From: Planctomycetota bacterium
GTDB taxonomy: Bacteria > Planctomycetota > UBA1135 > UBA2386
Assembly: GCA_028281765.1 (NCBI GenBank)
Contig: JANQJF010000068.1
Location: 1 to 64,000 of the forward strand
Length of the DNA: 64,000 nt
Direction of reading: 5' to 3'
Each line of letters starts with the position of its first letter. Position 1 is the first letter of the stretch. Of this stretch, positions 16,362 to 26,004 are shown in pieces. The notes beneath the pieces are model-generated. The model worked only from the letters and a program-made list of their open reading frames with translations. It was not told where the DNA came from and did not search any database. Position numbers and translations under genes: made by a program.

Positions 16362-17777
16362 CTAGGCCGTGTCGGTCAGCCCGACGCCCGCCCAGCTGCT
16401 GCGCTTGGCGTAGCGAACGCGAGGCTGCCGCGAGACGATGTGCGGCACGACTTCGAGGGCCATCTCCAAGCACTCGTTCTGGTTGCAGTAGCGGAACATG
16501 CCCTGTCGCCCGATCGACGCCACGCGCGGGATCTCGCCGAGTGCCTGGAGCATTGCCATCGAGTGCGCGGCGTGGTCCTTTGTCTGGATCGGATACGCGT
16601 GCGTGCGTCGCTCGACGTCGATACCCAGCACGTCGGATTGTTCGAGCAAGCCGAGTGTCTCGAGGGATTCGATACAGCGCGCCGCCAGCTGTTCGTCCGA
16701 GGTCTCCCAGGCATCTTCGCCCGGGCTCATCGCGATCTCGAGAGCCAGTCCGGTCTGGCCGGCTGGATTCATGTCGGCTTCAAAGTGGGAGAACTCCGTC
16801 ATCCGCTGGAACGGGATCGACGGGTCCGGGAAGTAGATCCAGTGGTTGTCCGTGACGGCCGGTTTGTCGACGCGGACGAACACGAATGCCATCCCGCGAA
16901 ACTTGAGTTCGCCATCACGCTTCAGGACCGGAGCGTCCGCGCCGAGGCACATGGCCGTGAACGCCGGGAGCGGAATGGTCGAGACGACGAAGTCCGGCGC
17001 GTACGAGCTACCGTCTTCGAAGTGCAGGGACTCGATGCCTGCCTCGGCTCGGGTCACGCTTCGGAGCCGTTTGCCGTACTCGATGTGGCCGCCAGCGCGC
17101 CCGACTTCGCGGGCGAGGTTGCGGTGCAGCGTGCCCGCACCGCCCTTGGTGTAGAAGAACCCAGGACGGAACTCGCTGTGCGTCTTGCGAGCGTGCGTGC
17201 GGCCCCAGCGGTACGAGATGGTCTTGCCGAACAGCTCGCGGATCGAGTCGACGCTGATGCGGTCTCTCGCGGTGCCGGCGTCGAGCTCGTCCGGATCGAC
17301 TCCCCAGACCTTGCGCGTGTACGGGTCGAAGTACGTGCGATACAGAGTCGAGCCGAAGCGGGAGCGCGTCCAGCTCGCGAACGAGTCATTGGTCGACTTG
17401 CGAAAGAGTCGACGCAGGCGGGAGCCGGCGATCTCGCAGAAGACTCGAGACGTCTTCCACGGACTCATGGTCGTCAGCAAGTCGACGATCCCGAACGGGT
17501 AGCGCACGAACTTGCCGTTGAAGTGTTGGCTCGCGCGCTTGGTGATCCGCAGGAGATCGTCGCCGCAGACCCGCTCGAGAAGCTCGATCAGCGCAGGATT
17601 GTCCGTGCAGAACTCGTGAGGCCCGTAGTCGAAGCGAAACCCGTCGGACTCGAACGTCGCGGACAATCCCCCGACGGTATCGGTCGCCTCGAAGACGCGG
17701 ACGTCGACGCCGTGTTCGCGCAGCGCGTACGCGGTGGAGAGGCCGGTCGGGCCGGCGCCTATGACGGCGACTTTCAT
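16362..17777 (-). CDS. FAD-dependent oxidoreductase (HemY/UDP-galactopyranose mutase-like)
   Basis: 471 residues. The N-terminus is a dinucleotide-binding fold AVIGAGPTGLSTAYALREHGVDVRVFEA followed by GGLSATFESDGFRFDYGPHEF, as in the COG1232 group. Later blocks include YFDPYTRKVWGVDPDELDAGTARDRIS, FFYTKGGAGTLHRNLA and DFVVSTIPLPAF, with a C-terminal GRQGMFRYCNQNECLEMA FAD segment. Proteins of this type are usually annotated NAD(P)-binding or protoporphyrinogen oxidase-like and often lie among glycan genes. A GT39-like transferase lies just upstream on the same strand. True protoporphyrinogen oxidase activity is unlikely, as no haem genes are nearby. Confidence 0.85.
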   Translation of the reverse strand: MKVAVIGAGPTGLSTAYALREHGVDVRVFEATDTVGGLSATFESDGFRFDYGPHEFCTDNPALIELLERVCGDDLLRITKRASQHFNGKFVRYPFGIVDLLTTMSPWKTSRVFCEIAGSRLRRLFRKSTNDSFASWTRSRFGSTLYRTYFDPYTRKVWGVDPDELDAGTARDRISVDSIRELFGKTISYRWGRTHARKTHSEFRPGFFYTKGGAGTLHRNLAREVGRAGGHIEYGKRLRSVTRAEAGIESLHFEDGSSYAPDFVVSTIPLPAFTAMCLGADAPVLKRDGELKFRGMAFVFVRVDKPAVTDNHWIYFPDPSIPFQRMTEFSHFEADMNPAGQTGLALEIAMSPGEDAWETSDEQLAARCIESLETLGLLEQSDVLGIDVERRTHAYPIQTKDHAAHSMAMLQALGEIPRVASIGRQGMFRYCNQNECLEMALEVVPHIVSRQPRVRYAKRSSWAGVGLTDTA

Positions 17778-17912
17778 TGGGGGGATGGGGTAGGGCCAAT
17801 GCGTCGAACGTTGCCGGTCCGCGCACTCCCCGAGAGTCTAGCAGATTCTGGCGGTAGGACCCGCACGGAGTCCGACGACGGGGCGTGTGGTCGGGGGCGC
17901 CGTGGGCCGCTG

Positions 17913-19541
17913 TCAGCGCGGGTCACGGCGGAGCCACAGCACTCGAATACGGGCCGGCGTTTCGATTCTCTCGATGCCGAAGCCTGCCCGCGTCGCCTGT
18001 CGGCGCAGTTCCTCGACGGTCAACGCTACGTCGGGCTGTGCGTAGCAGGGGCCGACGACGACGACGCGCGGGTTGCCGGTGTGGTCTACGATTCGGTCGA
18101 GCTGCTGGAAGAGGCGAGTGTCGAGGGCTTCTTCGATGTCCCACCGCGCGTCCCGGAACGCCGTGCGTGCGCCGACTCGATACTCCTGCAAGTCGGGCAT
18201 CGTCTGGCCGCGCCAATCCCAGCCCGTTCGTTCGCGCAGATTCGAGTAGATCCCGCCGAATGTGCTCGTCGTCAGGTAGAGCGAGTACCCGTCGGTCTCG
18301 GGGCCGAACAGCAAGTCCGCTTCCACGCCCCACCACGGCGTTGCCGGTGTCTCCTGCATGGGGTCGCGCAGGTGCGATCGCCACGACGTGAGTGTGGCGA
18401 GTGCGAGCGTCACTGCCATCACCGTGCCTCGCCACGCCCGGGCTTTGCATACTCGACCAATCTCTTGGAGTGCGATACCCAGCACGATCACGAAGAACGG
18501 GAACAGCACGTACATGTGGCGCTCTTCTCCGCCGAACGGGTACACCCGCACCAGCCCGAGCAGCGCGAGGATCACGAGCAGGCTCGCGCTCGCCGAGAGC
18601 ATGGCGACGCGAAGCGCTGCCGAGTCGTCGCCGCGCCGGCCGGTCCGCCACGCGAGCGCGAGGACGCCGCCGATCGCCGCGAGAGGCGCCAACGAGCCGC
18701 TCGACGCGTCGACCGGCAGCGGTGTGAATGAGCCGAGGATCTCGTCGAGGCCGGCGACGACGAACGCGAGCGCGCCGGTTTCTCCGGGGAACCAAGGGAC
18801 GTGGATGATCGGCTGGGTGCCCCAGCCCGCGAGAACGAACACGGCGCACGCGACCAGGCTTGCTCCAAACGCGAGCCACAACACGGCGCGTCCAGCCCGC
18901 ACGGTGCGAAGCACCGACGCGCGCCCTCGCCGGCAGGCGGCGAGGGCGAGCAGACCGCCGCTGCCGAGTGCGGCCAAGGCCAGTCCCGCGGGGTAGACGC
19001 TCCAGACGGCGAGGGACGCGCACGCGAGGCCCGCGCCGACTGCGCGCGACGACGGAGGCTCGGCCGAGGTCGTCATGACCGCGAGCATCCGTTCGATCGC
19101 GCAGAGGAGGAACATCATCGCGAGGCTGTAGGAGCGGATGACGACCCCGAGGACCGTGAAGGTGTACGACCCGGCCATCGCGATCGTCGCGACCCAAGCG
19201 AACGGTCGCGCGACGCCGAGCCTGCGCAACAGCATGAACATCACGGGGGCCTGCAGCGCCGAGGGCACGATCGAAACCAGGCGGGGCCAAATTGGGTCCG
19301 TGCCGAGCCAGGTCAACGGGCGCATCAACGCGTAGGACAGCGGGGGGTGGGTGTCGGCGAGGATGTCGCGGGCCCACCGCACGCCGATGTCGTGAGACGC
19401 GAAGTAGATGTGCCAGCTCTCGTCGTGGCTGACCGGCCACGCCGTTCCGAGCCAGACCTGGGCAACGAGAATGGCGAGTGCGAGCAACGCGAGCGATGCG
19501 CGGTCCACACCGGACAGGAGATCACGTGCTCGCGGCCGCAT
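17913..19541 (-). CDS. GT39/ArnT-like integral membrane glycosyltransferase
   Basis: 542 residues with about ten to twelve hydrophobic helices in the first 400. The first loop holds the GT-C signature: HDESWHIYFAS with an acidic pair and DTHPPLSYALMRPLTWLG, as in ArnT/PMT-like dolichyl- or undecaprenyl-phosphate-sugar transferases. The soluble C-terminal part (residues about 410-542) has DLLFGPETDGYSLYL and an alpha/beta end. It would move a lipid-linked sugar to an exported acceptor. Divergent from the ASPIC/UnbV gene at 19676, sharing a 134-base promoter region. Confidence 0.88.
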   Translation of the reverse strand: MRPRARDLLSGVDRASLALLALAILVAQVWLGTAWPVSHDESWHIYFASHDIGVRWARDILADTHPPLSYALMRPLTWLGTDPIWPRLVSIVPSALQAPVMFMLLRRLGVARPFAWVATIAMAGSYTFTVLGVVIRSYSLAMMFLLCAIERMLAVMTTSAEPPSSRAVGAGLACASLAVWSVYPAGLALAALGSGGLLALAACRRGRASVLRTVRAGRAVLWLAFGASLVACAVFVLAGWGTQPIIHVPWFPGETGALAFVVAGLDEILGSFTPLPVDASSGSLAPLAAIGGVLALAWRTGRRGDDSAALRVAMLSASASLLVILALLGLVRVYPFGGEERHMYVLFPFFVIVLGIALQEIGRVCKARAWRGTVMAVTLALATLTSWRSHLRDPMQETPATPWWGVEADLLFGPETDGYSLYLTTSTFGGIYSNLRERTGWDWRGQTMPDLQEYRVGARTAFRDARWDIEEALDTRLFQQLDRIVDHTGNPRVVVVGPCYAQPDVALTVEELRRQATRAGFGIERIETPARIRVLWLRRDPR

Positions 19542-19675
19542 TGCGCACCGATATTAGGGACAGACGGGGCGCTTCGACAACAACGGTGCTTTTCGTGAGG
19601 CGTGCGATCCCATATCGTCATTGTGTTGCGCGTATGCGCGGCGCGCTCACTCCCTCAACGCTCGGCAAGACACCC

Positions 19676-21520
19676 ATGAATCGTGTTCTGCTCCTCGCTC
19701 TCTGCTGCGTCGTGCAGCCCTCCGCCGGCTCAGCTCAGGGGTTCGTCGATGTCACGACGAGTGCCGGTCTGGTCCAACCGCCGACGACAGGAGATTCGTT
19801 CGGCGTCGGGTTCTGCGTCGAGGACTTCGACGGCGATGGTGACTTGGACATCCTCTATCCGGAGTCCGACGGCGGACCGATGCGGCTGTTCCACAACGAT
19901 GGTGGGATGGTGTTCTCGGACCAGACCGTGAACAGCGGCTTGGGGCAGTCTCTGGCGCCCAAGCAGATGGTCCCGGGAGATCTCGACAACGACGGCGATC
20001 TCGACGTCTACGTCACCAACGCGTGGGCGCGCGACCAGCTGTTCATCAACGATGGTTCCGGGCACTTCACCGAAGAGGCGGTCATGCGCGGGATCGACTT
20101 CGTCGAGCCGTGCTACACGGTGTCATTCGGAGACGTCAACCGCGATGGGTGGCTCGACATCTACGTCGGCGTGCACGAGCTGTTCATGACCGATCGCCTG
20201 TTCTTGAACGACGGCGACGGAACCTTCACGGACATCACGTCGACGATGGGGGATGTCAACCTCGGCTACACCTACGCCTCGCCATTCTTCGACTACGACG
20301 GCGACGGATGGATCGACATCCTCGTCATGAACGACAAGGGCTACGCGCTCTTCCCCAACATGTTGCTGCGGAACAACGGCGACAACACGTTCACCGATGT
20401 CGCCGCATCGCTGAACTGCGATCAGGGGATCGACGCGATGGGCGTGGACTTCGTCGACGCGTTCAACGACGGGGGCCAGGACTTGTATGTGTCCGACACG
20501 GCTCCGCCCGACCATCTCTTCCTCGTGTGGAACGCCGGCACCGGGATGTACGAGGATCGCACCCATGCCTTGGGAATGGCCGGCAGCGGCGTTGGCTGGG
20601 GCGTCGACTTCTTCGACTACGACAACGACATGTGGCAGGACCTGCACGTGGTCCAGAGCGCATCGCCGAACCTCGTGTATCGGAACCCCGGGGCGCCGGT
20701 GGCCGCGCTCACGCCCTGGCCGGAGCAGGCCACGAGTCTCGGGCTCGACTTCGACCTGCATCAATATTCCGTCGTGCTGGCGGACTTCGATGAAGACGGC
20801 CGTCTGGACGTCTTGAGTCGCGACTTCCGTGCGTTCCAGAGCGATCCGCTCGGGATGCGGCTGATGCGCAACGAGGTCACCGCCGGTCACTGGCTACGGA
20901 TCCGCACGCACGGCACGCAGAGCAATCCCGAGGGAATCGGTGCGCACATCCGGCTGACCGCCGGAGGTGTGACGCAACAACAGTACGTCCGATCCGGTGT
21001 CGGTTACCTCACGGGCGGACCGCTGTCCCGTCACTTCGGTCTCGGTCCCAACACCGTCGTCGATCGCATCGAGATCCGGTGGCCGTCCGGCCAGCAGCAG
21101 ATCTTCAAGAACGTCGCGGCGGATCAAGAACTCGAGATCTGGGAGCCGAGCTTCGCGCACGTCGGCGTGCCGGCGATCGGGAGTTCGACGATGTTCGAGC
21201 TCGACATCGATGGCGACGCGGGCGTCACGTATGCGATCCCGCTGTCGGTGACTCCTGGCGTGCTCCCGTTGCCGAGTGGGCGTGTGATCCCCATCCTCTT
21301 CGACGCGATCACGCCGCTCACGCTGCTCGCCGGAAACCCGGTCGTGCCGAACAGCGTCGGTCTGATCGCGCCGGACGGGAGTGCTTCCACTCCCCTGAAT
21401 CTACCCAACGATCCGACGTTGCCGGGACTCGTGCTGCATGCGACGGCGCTGACGATCGACCTCGGGGAGCCAGAAGCGATTCGGACGATCCTGCCGGCGG
21501 TGCATCTCACGATCCAGTGA
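19676..21520 (+). CDS. Secreted FG-GAP/VCBS repeat protein with ASPIC/UnbV domain (CRTAC1-like)
   Basis: 614 residues from ATG 19676; the signal peptide ends AGSA|Q. FG-GAP-type repeats with Ca-binding DxDxDGxxD loops run through residues about 40-400 (DFDGDGDLD, DLDNDGDLD, DVNRDGWLD, DYDGDGWID). The ASPIC/UnbV domain follows with NPEGIGAHIRLTAGG, RSGVGYLTGGPLSRHFGLG and IEIRWPSGQQQIFKNVAADQ. The last 120 residues form an all-beta C-terminal module with LPLPSGRVIPILFD and NLPNDPTLPGLVLHATAL. These proteins are surface or secreted adhesion-like integrin-type propellers. Monocistronic, ending at a strong bidirectional hairpin. Confidence 0.93.
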   Translation: MNRVLLLALCCVVQPSAGSAQGFVDVTTSAGLVQPPTTGDSFGVGFCVEDFDGDGDLDILYPESDGGPMRLFHNDGGMVFSDQTVNSGLGQSLAPKQMVPGDLDNDGDLDVYVTNAWARDQLFINDGSGHFTEEAVMRGIDFVEPCYTVSFGDVNRDGWLDIYVGVHELFMTDRLFLNDGDGTFTDITSTMGDVNLGYTYASPFFDYDGDGWIDILVMNDKGYALFPNMLLRNNGDNTFTDVAASLNCDQGIDAMGVDFVDAFNDGGQDLYVSDTAPPDHLFLVWNAGTGMYEDRTHALGMAGSGVGWGVDFFDYDNDMWQDLHVVQSASPNLVYRNPGAPVAALTPWPEQATSLGLDFDLHQYSVVLADFDEDGRLDVLSRDFRAFQSDPLGMRLMRNEVTAGHWLRIRTHGTQSNPEGIGAHIRLTAGGVTQQQYVRSGVGYLTGGPLSRHFGLGPNTVVDRIEIRWPSGQQQIFKNVAADQELEIWEPSFAHVGVPAIGSSTMFELDIDGDAGVTYAIPLSVTPGVLPLPSGRVIPILFDAITPLTLLAGNPVVPNSVGLIAPDGSASTPLNLPNDPTLPGLVLHATALTIDLGEPEAIRTILPAVHLTIQ

Positions 21521-21553
21521 GCGTCGAGGTCGCGGGTTTCCCTATCCCATGAA

Positions 21554-21588
21554 AACGGCCCGCTGTCCGTCGTGGACAGCGGGCCGTT
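21554..21588. terminator. Strong bidirectional terminator hairpin
   Basis: A perfect 15-bp inverted repeat AACGGCCCGCTGTCC/GGACAGCGGGCCGTT with loop GTCGT lies between two convergent genes. On the minus strand it is followed by TTC, giving a short U stretch, so it can serve both genes. Confidence 0.88.
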
Positions 21589-21625
21589 CGAACCTCGCGT
21601 GAGAGCGAGGTCGGTGGCATGAGCC

Positions 21626-22591
21626 TCAGGAACCTTCGATCAGGAATCCAATGTCGAGGACCCCACCGAGATAGGCGTTGGAGTTCACCCAGATCTGCAT
21701 GCCCGAGGACGGGCCGAAGACCGAGGCGTTCTGGTGGATCGGGACGTCGACGGCGTTCGACATCTTCAGTGCGTCATCCGGGAAGTGGATCGGGTTCAGC
21801 ATGAGGATCTGCGCGAAGATGTGGACGCCGATCATGCCCGGGTCGTTCGGGATGTCGAAGACGGGGATGTCGTCGAGCGTGACGTCGAAGCGGCCGAAGA
21901 TCGTGTTCGGATCGATCAGGAGGCGGTCTGCCTGACCGGGGACACCGAGGAAGTCGAGCGGGATGTCGCCCTGGCCCGTGCCGAGGAGCAGCCAGCACTC
22001 GGCCTGCTGCTTGAAGGAGCAGCCGGTCAGGTCGATCTGGTACTCGCCACCCTGGCCACTGTTCATGTCCCACTGCGTGACGACCGGGTTGCCAGCGCCG
22101 GCGCCGTCAGGCTGGCGGAGGACGTTGAACGGAGTGTCGAGCCAGATCTCGTCCCCGTCGGAGTTCTCGGCGTCGTTCGTGAAGCCCGAGACGACGAGCA
22201 TGTAGCAGCCGGGCGACACGACGAAGTCGTTGAGCATGTTCGACAAGAACGTGCCGCTGTTCGGGTCGTCGTCGATGAACTGGACGCCCGCGCCGGATTC
22301 GTCGAACAGCCAGAGCTGCGTGTCGGTGACCGAGCTGGCCTCGGTCAACGCGTTGATGGTCGTGGCGGAGAAGCTGGCTGGATCGGTGATTTCGATGATG
22401 TAGCCGTCCTCTTCGCCACCGCCGTCCATGAAGCCGGTGATGGTGGTGAGGGGGCCGTTGCCGTAGACCGTCTGGGCGGAACCGATGAGGCCGCCGGCGT
22501 CGGCGCCGCCGTCCGCGGTTTCGTCCCACGTCTGTGCGAGGGCGCCGGTGGTCAACGTTGCGAGGCTGAGAGCGAACAAGAGTCGCGACAT
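21626..22591 (-). CDS. Secreted DVUA0089-like/pre-peptidase-type beta protein
   Basis: 321 residues from ATG 22591. The signal peptide ends GALA|Q. The first domain (residues about 25-190) has EEDGYIIEITDPASFSATT, TQLWLFDESGAGVQFIDDDP and SPGCYMLVVSGF, resembling DVUA0089/pre-peptidase C-terminal beta-sandwich proteins. The second half (residues about 200-321) begins AECWLLLGTGQGD, then LLIDPN, FDIPNDPGMIGVHIFAQIL and a C-terminal MQIWVNS region, akin to the lineage module. The start was chosen because GAGAAGG lies 9 bases before this ATG; the ATG at 22600 is too close to it. Function unknown. Confidence 0.84.
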   Translation of the reverse strand: MSRLLFALSLATLTTGALAQTWDETADGGADAGGLIGSAQTVYGNGPLTTITGFMDGGGEEDGYIIEITDPASFSATTINALTEASSVTDTQLWLFDESGAGVQFIDDDPNSGTFLSNMLNDFVVSPGCYMLVVSGFTNDAENSDGDEIWLDTPFNVLRQPDGAGAGNPVVTQWDMNSGQGGEYQIDLTGCSFKQQAECWLLLGTGQGDIPLDFLGVPGQADRLLIDPNTIFGRFDVTLDDIPVFDIPNDPGMIGVHIFAQILMLNPIHFPDDALKMSNAVDVPIHQNASVFGPSSGMQIWVNSNAYLGGVLDIGFLIEGS

Positions 22592-22600
22592 GTTGTGCAT

Positions 22601-22607
22601 CCTTCTC
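22601..22607 (-). promoter_or_regulatory. Ribosome binding site for the gene at 22591
   Basis: GAGAAGG on the minus strand, 9 bases before ATG 22591 and directly abutting an in-frame ATG at 22600. The spacing favours 22591 as the true start. Confidence 0.7.
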
Positions 22608-22851
22608 AAAACCCTGAGGTGAATGAGCGCATTGCGGGTGCATTGCGCGTGGTACGGGTCTCGGCTGGGCAGTCGCGCAATGTGCGTAGGGTGTCCTGGC
22701 GAGAAACCTGCACCACTCAGCAGGGTATGGGTTTGGCAAGGGAGAAGAAAGAGGTCTCCGTGGCATCGAGACTTCTCGCTACGCGGGGGTGTAACTCCAT
22801 TGCGCTCGAAGGCAACGTCGGTTATGCGACGTCGGGTCCCGAGTGTGCGAT

Positions 22852-23997
22852 TCAGCGTGTCCGCAGGAATCGCTGCAATGAGTCGACGACACGATCCTGC
22901 TGGGCAAAGTCCAATCGTGTGTGCATCGGAAGTCGCAGCAGCCCATCGGCGTAGCGACGGCTGTTGGGCAGGTCGGGGATCGGGCTACGCTGGATCGAGC
23001 GGCCGAATTCGGTCGTGTGGAGTGCTTGGAAGTGCATCGCCGACGAGATGCCCTCGGCTGCGAGGTGGGCCCTGCAGCGTTCGCGCTCGTCACGGCCGTC
23101 CAGGCGAATGTGAAACACGTGGCCGTTTCCCGACGAGCCATTTGAGGCCTCGGGAAGCGCAAGGCGCTCTGCCTGGTCTTCGTCGAGCAGCATCTCTCGG
23201 TACCGGTCGAACAACTCGAGCCGCTTGTGAAGAATGCTGTCGGCCTTCTCGAGTTGGACCGCGAGGATCGATGCGAGCACGTCCGAAGGCAAGAAGGACG
23301 ATCCCGGACCGCACCAGCCGTACTGGGAGGCGGTTCCGGAGCGGAAGCGGTGGCGATCCGTTCCCATCTCGCGGAACTCCATCGCTCGTTCGGCGTGGTC
23401 TGCGCTCGTGATCAAGAGTCCGGATTCGCCGGCGACGACGCTCTTCGTGCCGTGAAACGAGATGCAGCCCGCGAATCCGACGGTGCCGCAAGACTCTCCA
23501 TGCCACTTCGAGTCGAACGCCTGGGCTGCGTCTTCGATGATGGCGATATTCGCCGCCTCACAAATCGACCGCAGCGCATCGAGGTCCGCGGAGATTCCGC
23601 CGTAGTGGATCACAGCGATCGCGCGCGTGCGCGGCGTGATGCGCTCGGCAGCGTCCGCCGGATCGAGATTGGGGGAGTCGGGTAGCGAGTCCGCGAAGAC
23701 CAGGGTCGCGCCAGCGCGCAGCGCGGCAGTCGACGCGGCCGGGTGACTGTAGGACGGGATGATGACTTCATCGCCGGGCTGCAGGTCCAACAGCGCGAAG
23801 CCGGTTTCAAGTGCGTGAGTGCACGACGTCACGAGGAGTGCCGTCTCAGCGCCGAGCCGTTCCCGAAGCGTCGCTTCGACCCGCGCGGTGATCTCTCCGC
23901 CGCCTTGGAGCTTGCCGTCCCGCACCGCTTGCGCCGCGGCCTCGGCTTCGCGACCGTCGAGTTCGGGCACGTGCAGTGCGATGGGGTCCGGACTCAT
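22852..23997 (-). CDS. DegT/DnrJ/EryC1/StrS family PLP aminotransferase (WecE/RffA-like)
   Basis: 381 residues. The sugar aminotransferase fold is clear: LLVTSCTHALETGFALLDLQPGDEVIIPSYSHPA, IIEDAAQAFDSKWHG with the PLP-binding Asp region, and SFHGTKSVVAGESGLL holding the Schiff-base Lys. The pattern SFHxTK and NLDPADAAERITPRTRAI is closest to dTDP-4-keto-6-deoxyglucose transaminases of the WecE/RffA type. It would make an amino sugar nucleotide for a surface glycan. It starts 6 bases after the FG-GAP gene stop, so the two are likely cotranscribed. The exact sugar is an inference. Confidence 0.9.
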   Translation of the reverse strand: MSPDPIALHVPELDGREAEAAAQAVRDGKLQGGGEITARVEATLRERLGAETALLVTSCTHALETGFALLDLQPGDEVIIPSYSHPAASTAALRAGATLVFADSLPDSPNLDPADAAERITPRTRAIAVIHYGGISADLDALRSICEAANIAIIEDAAQAFDSKWHGESCGTVGFAGCISFHGTKSVVAGESGLLITSADHAERAMEFREMGTDRHRFRSGTASQYGWCGPGSSFLPSDVLASILAVQLEKADSILHKRLELFDRYREMLLDEDQAERLALPEASNGSSGNGHVFHIRLDGRDERERCRAHLAAEGISSAMHFQALHTTEFGRSIQRSPIPDLPNSRRYADGLLRLPMHTRLDFAQQDRVVDSLQRFLRTR

Positions 23998-24003
23998 GCT
24001 GGA

Positions 24004-25836
24004 TCAGGGGATGATCTGGAGAGCTTCGGGATTGCTCAACTGAATCTGAAATGGCGAGGACGCGACGATCGCTTGGAGCGGATACACCTGGCCGATCGAG
24101 ACGCTGGACGGCACCGTCAGCGGGATGGAGAGCTCGCCGTAGCCATCGAGTTGGCTAGTGAAGACCAGCGTGCCGAAGTTGGCGAGATTGGCGATTCCGA
24201 ACGGTGTCGGTAGCCCCGGTTCGACGGGGCTGCCCAGCATGATCGCGGCGAACGCCGTGACGCGTCCCGACACGTGCAGGAAGATCTCGTCATCCACGCG
24301 GACCGGATGGCTCGACGCGCCCCCGAACCCGGCGCCGATGGACAGGCCGTTGACGCGCAAGGTCGCTTCGCACAGAGGTGTCGCGACGCCCGCCGGCCAC
24401 ACCGAGTCCTGCATGTAGAACTTGACCACGTCGGCGAGCTCGTCGACGCCCACGATGTCGAGGTCGCCGTCGCGATCCAGGTCGACGAGCAAAGCGCACG
24501 ACCCGGCGACCGCGGACTGTAGGATGATCGGGGTGCCGAAGCCGCCGGGGCCGCCCGGGTAGACCCAGAACGTGCCGTCGTTGTAGCTCGAGCTGACGAG
24601 ATCGAGCCAACCATCGCCGTCGAGATCGCCGAGGTCGACCGCGATCGTGAATCCGCCGGTCGGGTAGGTCTGTTCGGCGAGCAAACCGCCAAGGCCGTCG
24701 CTGAGGATGACGGAGACGGTGGGCGAGAACGAGTTCGCCGTAACCGCGTCGGGATATCCGTCGCCGTTTACATCGCCCGTGACGACCATCCATGGATTGC
24801 CGGAAACCGGGGTGGTCGCCGATTGGGTGAAGCCGCCGGCGCCGTCGGACAGCATGAGGGTCATGGCGCCCATGAAGTCCCCGACGAAGAGGTCGGTCCA
24901 GCCGTCGCCGTTCGCGTCGGCTGCGGCGATCGTGCGCTCCTGCGGACCGGCGTCGAAGAACGTCGGCGCTTGGAACTGTCCCGTCCCGTCGTTCTCGAAC
25001 ACGGCCAGCGTGCTCGCGACGAAGTTGGCCGTGACGACGTCTACGTCCCCGTCGCCCTCGAGGTCGAGGGTGGCGACGCCGCGGGTGCCCTGACTCGTCG
25101 AGTAGGCGATCGCCGGGTCGTAACCCGAGCCGTTGCCCATCAAGATCGCGAGATCGCCGTTACCGGTGCACGCGACGGCGAGGTCGGTCCAGCCGTCGCC
25201 GTTGAAGTCGGCGCCTTCGCTCGGGCTCGGTCGGCTTCCGTTCACGAGTTGGTGGGGGTTCGCGCCGCCGAACGTCGAGCAGTCGGTGTTGAAGAAGACC
25301 CGGACGTCGTGCGTGTCCTCGTTCGTCAGACTGAGATCCGGTGTCCCGTCGCGATCGATGTCCCCCGCGTAGCCGCCGTAGGTCCGGGTCGTCACTTCGC
25401 CAGGGAGGCGCGTCGAGAACGACAGCGTCTCGGTGAATTGCATCGATCCCGCGGCGGACGGAGCCCAGAACCCCCAGGCGTAGCCGCCCGTCAGCGAGGC
25501 GCCGCCGGTCGTCTGCACGGAGGCCGCGGTCGACACTTGGACCCACTCGCCGGGGAAGAACGCGCGGCCGGGTACGAAGACGATCTCCTGATTCCCTGGT
25601 GCGAGGCTCACGGTTCCGTCGACGACGCCGCTCCACTTTCCGAAGACTTTGATCGAGCTCGCGCCGACGGTCGTCGGATCCAAAGTGCTCGCGAACCGAA
25701 TCGAGATCTTCGAATCCAGTGTGGCCGTGGATTCCGCGGCGGGTCGTAGATCGGTCACGGCGATCTGCGCGCGACCGGACGATCCGAGCGCGGCGAGCGA
25801 CAGGGCCGCGAGGCATGCCGAGGGCGACGGTTTCAT
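24004..25836 (-). CDS. Secreted FG-GAP/VCBS repeat protein with N-terminal Ig-like domain
   Basis: 610 residues from ATG 25836; the signal peptide ends SGRA|Q. Residues about 24-125 resemble an SbsA/Big_5 Ig-like domain (ISIRFASTLDPTTVGASSIKVFG ... IVFVPGRAFFPGEWVQV). Residues 150-480 are FG-GAP/VCBS repeats with Ca loops (DIDRDGTPD, DFNGDGWTD, DLEGDGDVD, DVNGDGYPD, DLDGDGWLD, DLDRDGDLD). Residues about 490-610 are an all-beta C-terminal module ending LSNPEALQIIP. A surface structural or adhesive role is likely. The downstream aminotransferase gene is only 6 bases away. Confidence 0.92.
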   Translation of the reverse strand: MKPSPSACLAALSLAALGSSGRAQIAVTDLRPAAESTATLDSKISIRFASTLDPTTVGASSIKVFGKWSGVVDGTVSLAPGNQEIVFVPGRAFFPGEWVQVSTAASVQTTGGASLTGGYAWGFWAPSAAGSMQFTETLSFSTRLPGEVTTRTYGGYAGDIDRDGTPDLSLTNEDTHDVRVFFNTDCSTFGGANPHQLVNGSRPSPSEGADFNGDGWTDLAVACTGNGDLAILMGNGSGYDPAIAYSTSQGTRGVATLDLEGDGDVDVVTANFVASTLAVFENDGTGQFQAPTFFDAGPQERTIAAADANGDGWTDLFVGDFMGAMTLMLSDGAGGFTQSATTPVSGNPWMVVTGDVNGDGYPDAVTANSFSPTVSVILSDGLGGLLAEQTYPTGGFTIAVDLGDLDGDGWLDLVSSSYNDGTFWVYPGGPGGFGTPIILQSAVAGSCALLVDLDRDGDLDIVGVDELADVVKFYMQDSVWPAGVATPLCEATLRVNGLSIGAGFGGASSHPVRVDDEIFLHVSGRVTAFAAIMLGSPVEPGLPTPFGIANLANFGTLVFTSQLDGYGELSIPLTVPSSVSIGQVYPLQAIVASSPFQIQLSNPEALQIIP

Positions 25837-26004
25837 GAGGCTCGCGATCGTAGCGTCGGCGGCGGCGCTCGGGTTGCGCCGAAACTTCCGGATCCCCGTC
25901 GATTCGGCGCGTTGCGGGCGACCGACTGTGCCGCCCGAGGGGGAGGACGAGTCGAAATCCACGATGGCTACGCTCGGTGCCGGTCGCGGAAGGTTCGTCC
26001 GGAC

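Noticed and set aside
15504..18731. A 1075-codon open frame on the plus strand opposite the methyltransferase and FAD genes
   Set aside because: It has Arg/Val/Glu/Leu-rich composition without domains and is explained as the mirror of high-GC codon use in the real minus-strand genes, which have clear motifs.
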